DNA from: an uncultured Campylobacter sp.
Lineage (GTDB): Bacteria; Actinomycetota; Actinomycetes; Mycobacteriales; Mycobacteriaceae
Length of the DNA stretch: 22,431 nt
Direction of reading: 5' to 3'
NCBI GenBank assembly: GCA_946221035.1
Contig: CAMIME010000038.1
Coordinates: 1-22,431 of the forward strand
The notes below the pieces were generated by a model. It was not told the origin of the DNA, ran no database searches, and worked only from the letters and a program-made list of their open reading frames with translations. Below are positions 8,790 to 16,446 of the stretch, piece by piece (the first letter of the stretch is position 1; each line of letters begins with the position of its first letter). A program made the translations under genes and the position numbers.

Positions 8790-11324
8790 CTAGCCGCGCA
8801 TCTCGGCGCCGAAGCGCTCCTTCGCCAACTGCGCCGCGGCAAGGCGCGCCTCGGAGGCCTCCTCCTCCTTCAGCGTGCGATCAGGCGCCCTAAACGCAAG
8901 CCCGAACGCCAAGGACTTCTTGTGTTCGCCGAGGGCGTCGGACCGGTAGACGTCGAAAAGCGTCACGCCCTCGACCAGCTCGCCAGCCCCCTCGAGTAGG
9001 GTGCGGCGCACTGCCTCCGCAGGCACATCCTCGTCCACAACCAGCGCGATGTCCTGGTGTAGCAGCGGGAAGGCCGACAGGCGCGGCGCCGGCAGGCGAT
9101 CCTCCAACGGCAGGGCGGTGAGGTTGATCTCCATGGCGCACGTCCGCGCCGGCAGACCGAGCGCCTCAAGCACCTGCGGATGGAGCTCACCGGCGTGGCC
9201 TACTACGACACGCTCGCCCTCACCCGTGCGAACCAGAAGCGCGGCGCAGCGGCCCGGGTGCCACGGCAGGTATTCCGACGATTCGATCTCGAGCTCCACA
9301 CCGCACGCACGGGCGACCACCGCTGCCGCCTCGACGGCGTCCGACCACTCGTACGCGCGACCCTGACCCCACGGGCCCGCAAGCTCGGTATTTCCCACCG
9401 CGACCGTTGCCGCGTGCAAATCTTGCTGCGGCAGTGAGGCAACGAGCTCCGCGATCGTTTCGGGCGACGGGCGCTGCGCCACCGACGGCAACGGGGAGAC
9501 CGCGGCGCGCTGCTGCGCAGTTTGAGCCACTGAGTACAAGGCGACGTCCGCACGACCACGCGCGACGTTGCGGCCGACCGCCTCCAGCATCGCTGGCAAC
9601 AACGTGGTGGCCAACACCGCATAATCTGCATCCAACGGGTTTTGCACCTTCACCGTGTTGCGGCGGGCGTCGTCAGCAGCCAGGCCCCACGTGTCCAGCA
9701 CGACGTTGGACATAAACGGCGTCGGAATGATTTCCGCGTAGCCCGCGTAGGCCAACGCGTGGGTCACCGAGCGGCGCCGGCGCTGCAGCGGGCTCAGCCC
9801 CCTCCCACCGCGCGGGGTGGGAAGCACAGACGGCACGGCGTCCAAGCCCTCAAGCCGCACGACCTCCTCAACCAGCTCAACGGGCACCGTGATGTCGGTG
9901 CGCCACGTCGGCGGGGTGACTCGCAGGTCATCCCCTTCGCCATCGGTCCCGCGACTAACCTCGCACCCGACCTCCTCGAGACGGCGCACGACCGCCTCGC
10001 GCGGGTAGTCCACCCCCACCAGCTCGCTCGGCCTCGACGCCCGCATCACAATGGGCTCACGCTTGGCGACGCCCCCGTGAAGCGTCCTGCCCGACTCAAT
10101 CGTCCCTCCCGCAATGTCTGCCAAAAGGGCGCACGCGATGTCGAGGGAGACCTCCACCAGCGCTGGGTCGACACCGCGCTCAAAACGCCGGGAAGCCTCC
10201 GAGCTCAGCTTGTGTCGCCGACCCGTCCGTGCGACGGTCAGCGGATCCCACGTCGCGGCCTCGAAGTGGACGTTCACGGTGCCGTCGGAAATCTCCGAGG
10301 TCGTGCCGCCCATCACGCCCGCCAACGACTGTATGGCCTTGTCGTCCGCGATTACCACGTCGTCTGCGTGGAGCGTGCGCTTCACATGGTCGAGCGTTTC
10401 AAACTCTTCACCCTCCCGCGCGTTGCGCACGACGAGCCCACCTGAAATCTGATCGGCGTCGAAGGCGTGCATCGGCTGGCCGGTGAGCAGCATGACGTAG
10501 TTGGTCACGTCAGTTGCCGCGTTGACAGAGCGAATGCCGCTGAGCATCAGCTCGCGCTGCATCCAAAACGGAGCCTGCGCCGCCGGGTCAATGCCGCGGA
10601 CGGTGCGGAGGCCGAACCGCTGGGCCTTCGTGGATTCTTCGACCACCACCGGGATGGTCCCCCCGCTCGGCTCAGGCACCGCGGAAAGATCGATGCTGGC
10701 GACGCCCGGATCCTCCGCCAGGTCCTTGTACTCCAAGCCAAAGGCGGAGGCGATCTCGCGGGTCAGACCGCGGGCAGAGAGTACGTAGCCACGGTCCGGG
10801 GTGACGTTGACCTCAAAGACGGTGTCGTCCGACCCCAGTACCTCGCGGGCGTCCTGGCCGGGCTCCACGGAAGCGTCGGCAAGCGTAATAATGCCCTCGC
10901 TTTTGGCGGTGAGCCCGAGCTCAGCCGCGGAGGCCATCATGCCGTTCGAGATGTGGTCGTAGGTCTCCCGCGCGGCGATCTCGAACCCGCCGGGCAGCAC
11001 CGCGCCCGGAAGGGACACGATGACGGTGTCGCCCTCCTTGAAGTTGCGGGCACCGCAGATGATGCCCTGCGGCTCGCCGGTGCCGTTCGCCTGGCCCACA
11101 TCGACCTGGCAGTAACGGATGGGTTTTTTGAAGCCGGTGAGCTCCTCGATCTCCAGCACCCGGCCGATGACGAGCGGACCGGTTGTCTCGGGCAGCGGCG
11201 CGTAGCCCTCCGTTTCAAAGCCGACGCGCACGAACCCGGCGTCCAACTCCTCGTCGGTGGGGTTGAAGCCTGCGTTGCCCGCGTTCTCAAGCAGGCGGGT
11301 GATCCAATTTTTGGAAATAAGCAT
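8790..11324 (-). CDS. pheT: Phenylalanine--tRNA ligase beta subunit
   Basis: Beta chain of the alpha2-beta2 enzyme that charges tRNA-Phe. Length 844 is normal. Domain order fits the family: N-terminal B1 plus EMAPII-like tRNA-binding domain (about residues 40-150, with CGARNFKEGDTVIVSLPGA), B3/B4 editing domain (about 210-370), B5 domain (about 410-480), the catalytic-like core, and the C-terminal ferredoxin-fold anticodon-binding domain (last 95 residues, starting RLSAFPLLHQDIALVVDEDV). AGGAG is 7 nt before the ATG and pheS ends 15 nt upstream, so the two subunits are co-translated from one message. argC follows in the same direction and could receive read-through. Confidence 0.97.
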   Translation of the reverse strand: MLISKNWITRLLENAGNAGFNPTDEELDAGFVRVGFETEGYAPLPETTGPLVIGRVLEIEELTGFKKPIRYCQVDVGQANGTGEPQGIICGARNFKEGDTVIVSLPGAVLPGGFEIAARETYDHISNGMMASAAELGLTAKSEGIITLADASVEPGQDAREVLGSDDTVFEVNVTPDRGYVLSARGLTREIASAFGLEYKDLAEDPGVASIDLSAVPEPSGGTIPVVVEESTKAQRFGLRTVRGIDPAAQAPFWMQRELMLSGIRSVNAATDVTNYVMLLTGQPMHAFDADQISGGLVVRNAREGEEFETLDHVKRTLHADDVVIADDKAIQSLAGVMGGTTSEISDGTVNVHFEAATWDPLTVARTGRRHKLSSEASRRFERGVDPALVEVSLDIACALLADIAGGTIESGRTLHGGVAKREPIVMRASRPSELVGVDYPREAVVRRLEEVGCEVSRGTDGEGDDLRVTPPTWRTDITVPVELVEEVVRLEGLDAVPSVLPTPRGGRGLSPLQRRRRSVTHALAYAGYAEIIPTPFMSNVVLDTWGLAADDARRNTVKVQNPLDADYAVLATTLLPAMLEAVGRNVARGRADVALYSVAQTAQQRAAVSPLPSVAQRPSPETIAELVASLPQQDLHAATVAVGNTELAGPWGQGRAYEWSDAVEAAAVVARACGVELEIESSEYLPWHPGRCAALLVRTGEGERVVVGHAGELHPQVLEALGLPARTCAMEINLTALPLEDRLPAPRLSAFPLLHQDIALVVDEDVPAEAVRRTLLEGAGELVEGVTLFDVYRSDALGEHKKSLAFGLAFRAPDRTLKEEEASEARLAAAQLAKERFGAEMRG

Positions 11325-11339
11325 CGTGTCTCTCCTGCC

Positions 11340-12389
11340 TTATGCCTGCACGCCGAACGGAAGGGTGAAACGAACATCGCCCTCGACCATGTCGCGCATA
11401 TCCGTCAGCCCGTTTCGGAATTGCAGGGTGCGCTCCAGCCCCATGCCGAACGCGAACCCGGAATACTCCTCCGGATCGATGCCCACAGCTCTCAGCACGT
11501 TCGGGTTGACCATGCCGCAGCCGCCCCACTCGATCCAGCCGGCCCCGCCCTTCTTGTTCGGGAACCACACATCCACCTCCGCGGAAGGCTCGGTGAATGG
11601 GAAGTAGTTGGTGCGCATACGCGTGGTCGTCTCCGGGCCAAAGAGGCTCTGCGCGAGGTGATCGAGCGTGCCCTTCAGGTGCGCCATGGTCAGACCCTTG
11701 TCCACCGCCAGGCCCTCAACCTGGTGGAAGACCGGCGTGTGCGTTGCGTCGAGCTCGTCGGTGCGGAACACCCGGCCGGGGCAGGCAATATAAATAGGCA
11801 CATCGCGCTCGAGCATCGTGCGCACCTGCACCGGCGAGGTGTGGGTGCGAAGCACCTGCTTCGAGCCCTCCTCACCGATGTAGAAGGTGTCCTGGAGCGT
11901 GCGCGCCGGGTGGTCGGGGATGAAGTTCAAGGCATCGAAGTTGAAGTACTCCGCTTCAACCTCCGGGCCCTCGGCCACCTCCCAGCCCATGCCCACGAAA
12001 ATGTCCGCGATCTGCTCGCTCAATGTCGTGATGGGGTGCATCGCGCCAGCCTGCGAACGCATCGTGGGCAAGGTGACGTCAACCTTTTCCTCGCGCAGCT
12101 GCCGCTCGCGGTGCTCGGCCTCCCTGACCACCTTCAGCTCGGCGTAACGCTTCTCCGCCCGCCCGCGAGCCATGTTGACGAACCTGCCCGCGTCCTTGCG
12201 CTGATCCTTCGGCAGCGAGCCCAGCGCCCGACGCGCTTGCGGGATAGGAGCCTTTTCCCCCAAGTGGGCGCGGTGCGCATCCTCCAGCGCCGCCAGGTCC
12301 TCCGCCTGCTCAAACGCAGCGATCGCCTCGTCGGCAGCCCGATTCAGGTTCTCCTCGGTCAGTTCAATTTCGGGTTTGTCAATGCTCAC
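11340..12389 (-). CDS. pheS: Phenylalanine--tRNA ligase alpha subunit
   Basis: Catalytic chain of phenylalanyl-tRNA synthetase, a class II enzyme. Class II motif 2 is visible in RVFRTDELDATHTPVFHQVE and motif 3 in GMGLERTLQFRNGL near the C-terminus; the N-terminal coiled-coil arm occupies about the first 90 residues. I use the GTG at 12387-12389 (349 residues), where GGAAAGG lies upstream and the conserved sequence begins (SIDKPEIELTEENL). A second in-frame GTG seven codons further upstream (12410) is possible and would add a Cys-rich tail. pheT follows after 15 nt. Confidence 0.95.
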   Translation of the reverse strand: MSIDKPEIELTEENLNRAADEAIAAFEQAEDLAALEDAHRAHLGEKAPIPQARRALGSLPKDQRKDAGRFVNMARGRAEKRYAELKVVREAEHRERQLREEKVDVTLPTMRSQAGAMHPITTLSEQIADIFVGMGWEVAEGPEVEAEYFNFDALNFIPDHPARTLQDTFYIGEEGSKQVLRTHTSPVQVRTMLERDVPIYIACPGRVFRTDELDATHTPVFHQVEGLAVDKGLTMAHLKGTLDHLAQSLFGPETTTRMRTNYFPFTEPSAEVDVWFPNKKGGAGWIEWGGCGMVNPNVLRAVGIDPEEYSGFAFGMGLERTLQFRNGLTDMRDMVEGDVRFTLPFGVQA

Positions 12390-12429
12390 TGCACACCCGC
12401 ACCTTTCCACTTCGGCGGCATCCCAAAAC

Positions 12430-12464
12430 GTTCACAAGCATACCCGCGGGCATGCGACTGTCCC
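12430..12464 (-). promoter_or_regulatory. Candidate pheST promoter overlapping an 18-bp palindrome
   Basis: In the 175-bp gap upstream of pheS, the minus strand reads GGGACA (12459-12464), a 16-nt spacer, then TATGCT (12437-12442), acceptable -35 and TANNNT -10 boxes. The spacer and -10 overlap GCATACCCGCGGGCATGC (12438-12455), an 18-bp near-perfect palindrome with one mismatched pair. That overlap would suit an operator. No Phe-rich leader ORF and no T-box-like element was seen in the gap; nothing else was recognised there. Confidence 0.3.
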
Positions 12465-12564
12465 TTAGGAGGATAAGTTGTGCCCCACATCTATACGGTG
12501 CGGACTCTGGGTGCACGCCGAATCTCGAGCTGGTTGTGGTTATGAGCGTGACAACTACCCCTTT

Positions 12565-12918
12565 TTAAACCGCCGTAGGACGGTTCAACATATACAGCAC
12601 CATTTTTGCCGGGGTCAGTGCTTTAACAGCGTGCGGTAGCCGCGTGGTGAAATGCACCAAACCACCAGGACGCAGTATCACCGTTTTACCGTCGGCCGTA
12701 ATTTCCAGTTCACCCTCTAGGGCCTGCACAATCACTGGCATCGCAGCGGTGTGTTCTGAAAGTTCCTCTCCTTGATCAAACGAGAACAGCACCACGTTGA
12801 CCCCCTCGGCACGCAGGATCTTGGTCGATGTGGTCGAGTTTGGGGAGTACTCAACATGCTCCGCCATATTTTCTATGTAACCAAGCATGGCTTCTGGCAC
12901 GTGGTCGTGTCCGTTCAT
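12565..12918 (-). CDS. Small single-domain cupin protein
   Basis: A 117-residue beta-barrel protein of the cupin superfamily. Motif 1 is seen from Gly50 (GEELSEHTAAMPVIVQALEG) and motif 2 from Asp77 (DGKTVILRPGGLVHF). The HTA version of motif 1 keeps His56 but lacks the second His and the Glu of the classical metal site; His89 and possibly His96 remain, so metal binding is uncertain and may be weaker or different. The N-terminus has an HDH triplet. GGGG lies 9 nt before the ATG and the gene follows the methyltransferase by 18 nt, so both share one message. The pair is AT-richer than its neighbours, suggesting acquisition by transfer. Substrate or role is unknown. Confidence 0.8.
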   Translation of the reverse strand: MNGHDHVPEAMLGYIENMAEHVEYSPNSTTSTKILRAEGVNVVLFSFDQGEELSEHTAAMPVIVQALEGELEITADGKTVILRPGGLVHFTTRLPHAVKALTPAKMVLYMLNRPTAV

Positions 12919-12936
12919 GAATCCAATCCCCTTCTT

Positions 12937-13752
12937 CTACACGCTGACATCGGGTTTTCGAGCGATGATAGCGATGCCGGTGAGATTGTCTCGATACTCA
13001 TTGAAGGTTCTACGCATCTCCAGTACACGGTGACGCAAATCCCTATCCCTCGCTACGTTACGCAGAATCCGCAAAACTCCGCCAAAACCTTCATCTGCAA
13101 GATTGCGGCGCATTGACAGTAGGGCCATCGGCTCAGTTCCAACCCATTCAATGTCAAAACCCGCCTCCTCCAACAACCCACACCATTCTCGGCGCGTAAG
13201 TGGGCGAGCATTCACGCGGATCGTTTTCGCTAGGCGCTTCCGCAACTGATCAGCGAGTTCTGCATCAATTGTGTCGGGGGTAAGTCCCAGCTCATGGATC
13301 GCATACAAACCACCTGGCTCCAGCAAACGGAACGCTTCAGCAATAATTGCGCGCTTGCCTTTCTCACCTTGCATTGTCAGCATCGCCTCACCGACCACCA
13401 CCTGGGCAGAATCGCTTTCAAGACCGGTAGATTCGGCACTAGCATTGACCACTGTGCCACGCGATCCCACCACGGACTGCACACATGTCACTGCATCCAC
13501 ATCTTGATCTACACCGACATAGGACGCGATGTCCCGTTCAAGCATGATGGCGGCAGTTCGCCCCAACCCAGGCGCGAATTCCACCACCCTTTTGTCCTGC
13601 AGTTCTGCTGCATCCAACAAACGATTCGTCAGCTTCAAACCACCAGGACGCAAAACGCGCTTCCCAGCTCGGGCGAGCACCCAATGGCCTGCAGCAACGT
13701 TGGTCGATCTGTCGCTCTGTGGTAGTGGCGGTTGACTTCCTTTAGTTCCCAT
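12937..13752 (-). CDS. Class I SAM-dependent methyltransferase
   Basis: A 271-residue soluble protein with the Rossmann-type SAM-binding fold. Motif I is VVEFAPGLGRTA (residues 56-67), the acidic residue after strand 2 is in VGVDQDVD (79-86), and LLEPGGLYAIHEL (143-155) is the usual strand-5 region. It resembles small-molecule (UbiE/COQ5-like) methyltransferases more than DNA or RNA enzymes, but the substrate cannot be named. AGGG is 8 nt before the ATG. It is the first gene of a two-gene unit with the cupin, 59 nt after the spoU-type gene, and its promoter carries a DtxR-like box, so iron-dependent repression is inferred. Base composition is lower in GC than the flanking core genes. Confidence 0.85.
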   Translation of the reverse strand: MGTKGSQPPLPQSDRSTNVAAGHWVLARAGKRVLRPGGLKLTNRLLDAAELQDKRVVEFAPGLGRTAAIMLERDIASYVGVDQDVDAVTCVQSVVGSRGTVVNASAESTGLESDSAQVVVGEAMLTMQGEKGKRAIIAEAFRLLEPGGLYAIHELGLTPDTIDAELADQLRKRLAKTIRVNARPLTRREWCGLLEEAGFDIEWVGTEPMALLSMRRNLADEGFGGVLRILRNVARDRDLRHRVLEMRRTFNEYRDNLTGIAIIARKPDVSV

Positions 13753-13772
13753 GAGGCCAACCCTACGGCAGA

Positions 13773-13800
13773 TAATTAGGCTTGCCTACCCTTATGTTCA
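13773..13800 (-). promoter_or_regulatory. Iron-regulated promoter with DtxR-like operator
   Basis: The plus-strand 19-mer TTAGGCTTGCCTACCCTTA (13776-13794) matches the corynebacterial DtxR consensus TWAGGTWAGSCTWACCTWA at most positions and keeps its dyad symmetry. On the minus strand it lies between TGAACA (-35, 13795-13800) and TAATTA (-10, 13773-13778) with a 16-nt spacer, so bound DtxR would block RNA polymerase. It drives the methyltransferase-cupin pair. Confidence 0.7.
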
Positions 13801-13811
13801 TGCGATAATAA

Positions 13812-14624
13812 TCACGTTTCACGCAACGCTTTTGCTGACTCCCACAAACAAATGGACGCCGCCGTCGAAAGGTTCAAAGACTCGGCGGACCCCGAAATGG
13901 GAATGCTGACAGTGTCGTCAGCGGCAGCCAGGACGTCTTCCGGCAGTCCATGCGCCTCGTTGCCAAACAGCCACGCGGTGGGCGTATTCAGAGCCTCGCC
14001 GGGTTCGGCGAGGTTGAGGGCGCCGTTGGGGGTTGTCGCCAGCGTCGATAAGCCTGAAGCCCTGAGCTGACCGAGAACTCGGCGAATGTCGCGGTCGCGG
14101 GCAACGGGGACATGAAAGAGCGAACCAGCGGTGGAACGCACCACCTTCGGCGACTCCGGGTCAACCGTGTCACCAGCAAAAATCACCGCATCCGCACCAA
14201 GCGCATCCACCAGGCGAATGATCGTGCCCGCGTTGCCCGGGTCATTCGTGCCCACGCACACCGCGACAAGTTTGGGCTTGCCCTTGAGCACGGCGCCGAG
14301 CGTCCAGGTGACGGGCTTGCACACAGCGAAAATGCCGGTGGTGTGCACGGTGTCGGTGAGGGATTCGGCGGCGCGCTCCGTGATCGCGTGCGTGTACACG
14401 TCCATGTAGCCGGCGGCGCGGACGATCTCCTCGAAGCGCTCGGCGGCAGTCTCGGTGACAAAGAGGTCGGTCGCCGCACCCGTGGCCACGGCAGCCTCAA
14501 CGGCATTCTCCCCTTCCACAAGAAAAGCTTTTGCTTTGCGACGCCCCGCCGCCCGCTTCAACTTCCCCGCATTGACCACGCGGGGCGTGCGCTCGGTGAA
14601 GGGCTGCGTGAAATCCAACGACAT
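13812..14624 (-). CDS. TrmH/SpoU-family RNA 2'-O-methyltransferase
   Basis: SPOUT-class enzyme that methylates ribose 2'-OH in rRNA or tRNA using SAM bound in a trefoil knot. All three SpoU motifs are clear: motif 1 NDPGNAGTIIR (residues 127-137), motif 2 LFGNEAHGLP (219-228) and motif 3 IPISGSAESLNLSTAASI (241-258). The N-terminal about 100 residues form the substrate-binding extension (ending with the conserved GIFAV stretch). Length 270 is typical. The tsnR name is sometimes used for this gene in actinobacteria, but the exact target nucleotide cannot be told. Expression appears leaderless: TACCCT ends 6 nt before the ATG and no Shine-Dalgarno site exists. Confidence 0.93.
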   Translation of the reverse strand: MSLDFTQPFTERTPRVVNAGKLKRAAGRRKAKAFLVEGENAVEAAVATGAATDLFVTETAAERFEEIVRAAGYMDVYTHAITERAAESLTDTVHTTGIFAVCKPVTWTLGAVLKGKPKLVAVCVGTNDPGNAGTIIRLVDALGADAVIFAGDTVDPESPKVVRSTAGSLFHVPVARDRDIRRVLGQLRASGLSTLATTPNGALNLAEPGEALNTPTAWLFGNEAHGLPEDVLAAADDTVSIPISGSAESLNLSTAASICLWESAKALRET

Positions 14625-14636
14625 GCCACTAGGGTA
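14625..14636 (-). promoter_or_regulatory. Leaderless promoter of the spoU-type gene
   Basis: The minus strand has TACCCT (14631-14636), a TANNNT -10 box, 6 nt before the ATG, which would place the transcript start at or within a base or two of the start codon. A homologous -10 (TACGCT) precedes the remnant copy of this gene start at 16719-16724, which supports the assignment. Confidence 0.5.
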
Positions 14637-14649
14637 ATGTTCCGCCGCT

Positions 14650-14693
14650 CCTGAGGTTTACCTGAGGTTCACCTGAGGTTCTCTGTGAAGACC
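14650..14693. repeat. Three tandem 11-bp repeats plus one degenerate copy upstream of the LRR gene
   Basis: CCTGAGGTTTA, CCTGAGGTTCA and CCTGAGGTTCT follow each other without gaps (14650-14682), then a diverged unit CTGTGAAGACC (14683-14693). The 11-bp period puts each copy on the same helix face, the usual layout for OmpR/PhoB-type regulators. Read as GTTYACC-TGAG-GTTCACC it also resembles the actinomycete PHO box. The array ends 1-12 bp before the -35 box of the LRR gene, an activator position, and also lies 14 bp upstream of the spoU -10. Confidence 0.75.
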
Positions 14694-14694
14694 C

Positions 14695-14723
14695 TTTACT
14701 TTCTGCACGAGCAGTTTTAGGAT
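14695..14723 (+). promoter_or_regulatory. Promoter of the LRR protein gene
   Basis: TTTACT (14695-14700), a 17-bp spacer and TAGGAT (14718-14723) form a good vegetative promoter about 50 nt before the LRR start. The predicted 5' leader is about 45 nt and contains AGGA 6 nt before the ATG. The -35 box abuts the 11-bp repeat array. Confidence 0.55.
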
Positions 14724-14775
14724 TTCGAGCGAGTGGGGTGCGTCACACCCCCCCGTATCCGCCCTAGGAAATGTC

Positions 14776-16446
14776 ATGCCGCAACGTTCCGTGAAATCCA
14801 GAAGCTTCCGCTCGACAGTCGCAGTGGTTGCGGCAACGAGCCTGTGCCTCTCGACGCCCACTCCGCCCGCCCAGGCTCAAACCCCCCTTGACCCCTTCTC
14901 TCAGACCATCGAGATTGGCGGGCAGAAGATTCCGCTGGTCGCAGCAGTCTTAGGCGCGCTCGCCGCCCTAGGCGTGCTCGGCGGGGTCATCTACGGCCTG
15001 ACGCAGATCGGGAAGGGACCCGCGCCAGAACCCGCGCCAAAACCCGGGCCAGCGCCGGCGGATTCCGGTGACGAGAGCGAAACCTCCACCACCTCGACGC
15101 CAGCTGCCACGCCCGCGAAGCCGAGCACCAAAGCGCCGGCCCAACCGACAAGCAAAGCGCCTGCACCGCCGACGTCGACGTCGACGGTGCCGGTGAGGCC
15201 GACGACGCAGGCGTCGACAAGCAACCAAGCTCCCGCGCCGAAACCCGCGAACTTAAATGACGTGGTTCCGGACCTGACGTTCAGGAAGTTCTTGAACACG
15301 AACTACTTCTTCCGCGCGGCGAACCCGACCGCGCCGATCTCGGCACAGGAGATGGCGTCGCTGCCGGACATGGTGGTGGAGCGCTCGAGCTGGATCGCAG
15401 AGCCGAGGGATCTGCAGGACGCGGATCTTGAGGGGCTGCAATACGCAGTGAATGTGACGGCGATTGACGCGCCGCTGGTTACGCGTATCCCTGACGTGTC
15501 GAACTTTGCCAGGCTAGAGTCGCTGCGCTTGGACGCTTACCGCGGTACCGAGATCCCCGGCACCGGCACGTTCCCGGCGTTGAAGTCCGTGGATCTCTCT
15601 GGCGAGTTCACCTCACTGCCGGCGGGGCTAGGTGGGGGCGGCAAGGTTGAGACATTCAAGCTCGGCGCAAGTCCGGTCGCCGCGTTGCCGGACAGCATCG
15701 GCACCAGGGCGCTGCGCAGCCTCGACCTTTACAACGTGCCCAATCTCGTTACCCTTCCCGCAACGTTGAAGCAGGCCACGTCTTTGATGGAATTCGAGCT
15801 CGAGGGGGCTGCTTCCCTCACTGCCCTACCCGATGGCTTCCTTAACTCCGCCGAGCTGGAGAATCTGAAGATTTTGGATGTGCCGAAGCTGCGGGCGTTA
15901 CCGGACTCGATCGGTGGAGCCACCGCGCTCGAGGAGCTCGATATTAAGGCAAGTGGGCTCACAACCTTGCCCGACACCTTCGGCGACATGAGGAGCTTGA
16001 AGCGAATTTCGCTTATCGACGTCTCATCCCTCACCGCCCTCCCCAACACCTTCGGCCAACTCGAAAACCTGCACACCTTGAGTATCACGGGTGCAGCATC
16101 GCTCACGACGCTACCTGCAAGCTTCGGCGACCTGAATGAGCTTTGGTGGCTGACCCTGGAAGGGTGCCAGCGTTTGAACACCGTGCCGGCGAGCTTTGGC
16201 AAGTTGGAGAACTTGGAAACTTTGGATATCTCCGGTTCCCGCGTGCACGAGGCCATCACCCCGGCGATGGCGACACAGCTGGTGAACTTGGAAAGCGTCA
16301 CGATGCAGAATCTTCGGATCAACGCCCTGCCGAAGTGGCTCCTTTCACTGCCATCCCTCGCCCGCGTGTCCACGCTGCACGGCAATTCCATTCCCGAGGA
16401 TGATCCTGTCCGCATCGCCCTCGACGGCCGCGCCTACCTGATGTAA
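14776..16446 (+). CDS. Exported leucine-rich-repeat protein with Pro/Thr/Ser linker
   Basis: A 556-residue protein of unknown function. Residues 1-34 look like a Sec signal peptide (basic start, hydrophobic core, PAQA end). A second hydrophobic segment is at 52-75 (PLVAAVLGALAALGVLGGVIYGL). Residues 81-158 form a low-complexity Pro/Ala/Thr/Ser linker, then comes a non-repeat domain, and from about 215 to 540 roughly 11-13 LRR units of about 23-24 residues of the form LxxLxLxxxxxLxxLPxxFGxL. The ladder GLTTLPDTFGDM, SLTALPNTFGQL, SLTTLPASFGDL shows the repeats clearly; the pattern resembles the LP-type LRRs of bacterial effectors and plant receptors. It is probably a cell-envelope binding protein. 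It lies divergent from the spoU-type gene and upstream of a two-component system. Confidence 0.88.
   Translation: MPQRSVKSRSFRSTVAVVAATSLCLSTPTPPAQAQTPLDPFSQTIEIGGQKIPLVAAVLGALAALGVLGGVIYGLTQIGKGPAPEPAPKPGPAPADSGDESETSTTSTPAATPAKPSTKAPAQPTSKAPAPPTSTSTVPVRPTTQASTSNQAPAPKPANLNDVVPDLTFRKFLNTNYFFRAANPTAPISAQEMASLPDMVVERSSWIAEPRDLQDADLEGLQYAVNVTAIDAPLVTRIPDVSNFARLESLRLDAYRGTEIPGTGTFPALKSVDLSGEFTSLPAGLGGGGKVETFKLGASPVAALPDSIGTRALRSLDLYNVPNLVTLPATLKQATSLMEFELEGAASLTALPDGFLNSAELENLKILDVPKLRALPDSIGGATALEELDIKASGLTTLPDTFGDMRSLKRISLIDVSSLTALPNTFGQLENLHTLSITGAASLTTLPASFGDLNELWWLTLEGCQRLNTVPASFGKLENLETLDISGSRVHEAITPAMATQLVNLESVTMQNLRINALPKWLLSLPSLARVSTLHGNSIPEDDPVRIALDGRAYLM

Noticed and set aside
10467..12476. 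A 669-codon plus-strand open frame opposite pheT and pheS
   Set aside because: It lies antisense to two clearly conserved genes, and the translation is Arg/His/Leu-rich without any known domain. Long antisense frames are common in high-GC coding DNA.
12390..12564. T-box or Phe leader-peptide attenuator before pheS
   Set aside because: No T-box-like sequence, no terminator with a U-tract and no short ORF rich in Phe codons is present in this gap.
12570..12595. Hairpin at the end of the cupin gene as a terminator
   Set aside because: AACCG and CGGTT arms flank the last codons, but on the minus strand the stem is followed by TTTAAAAAGGGG rather than a U-run, so it does not qualify as an intrinsic terminator.
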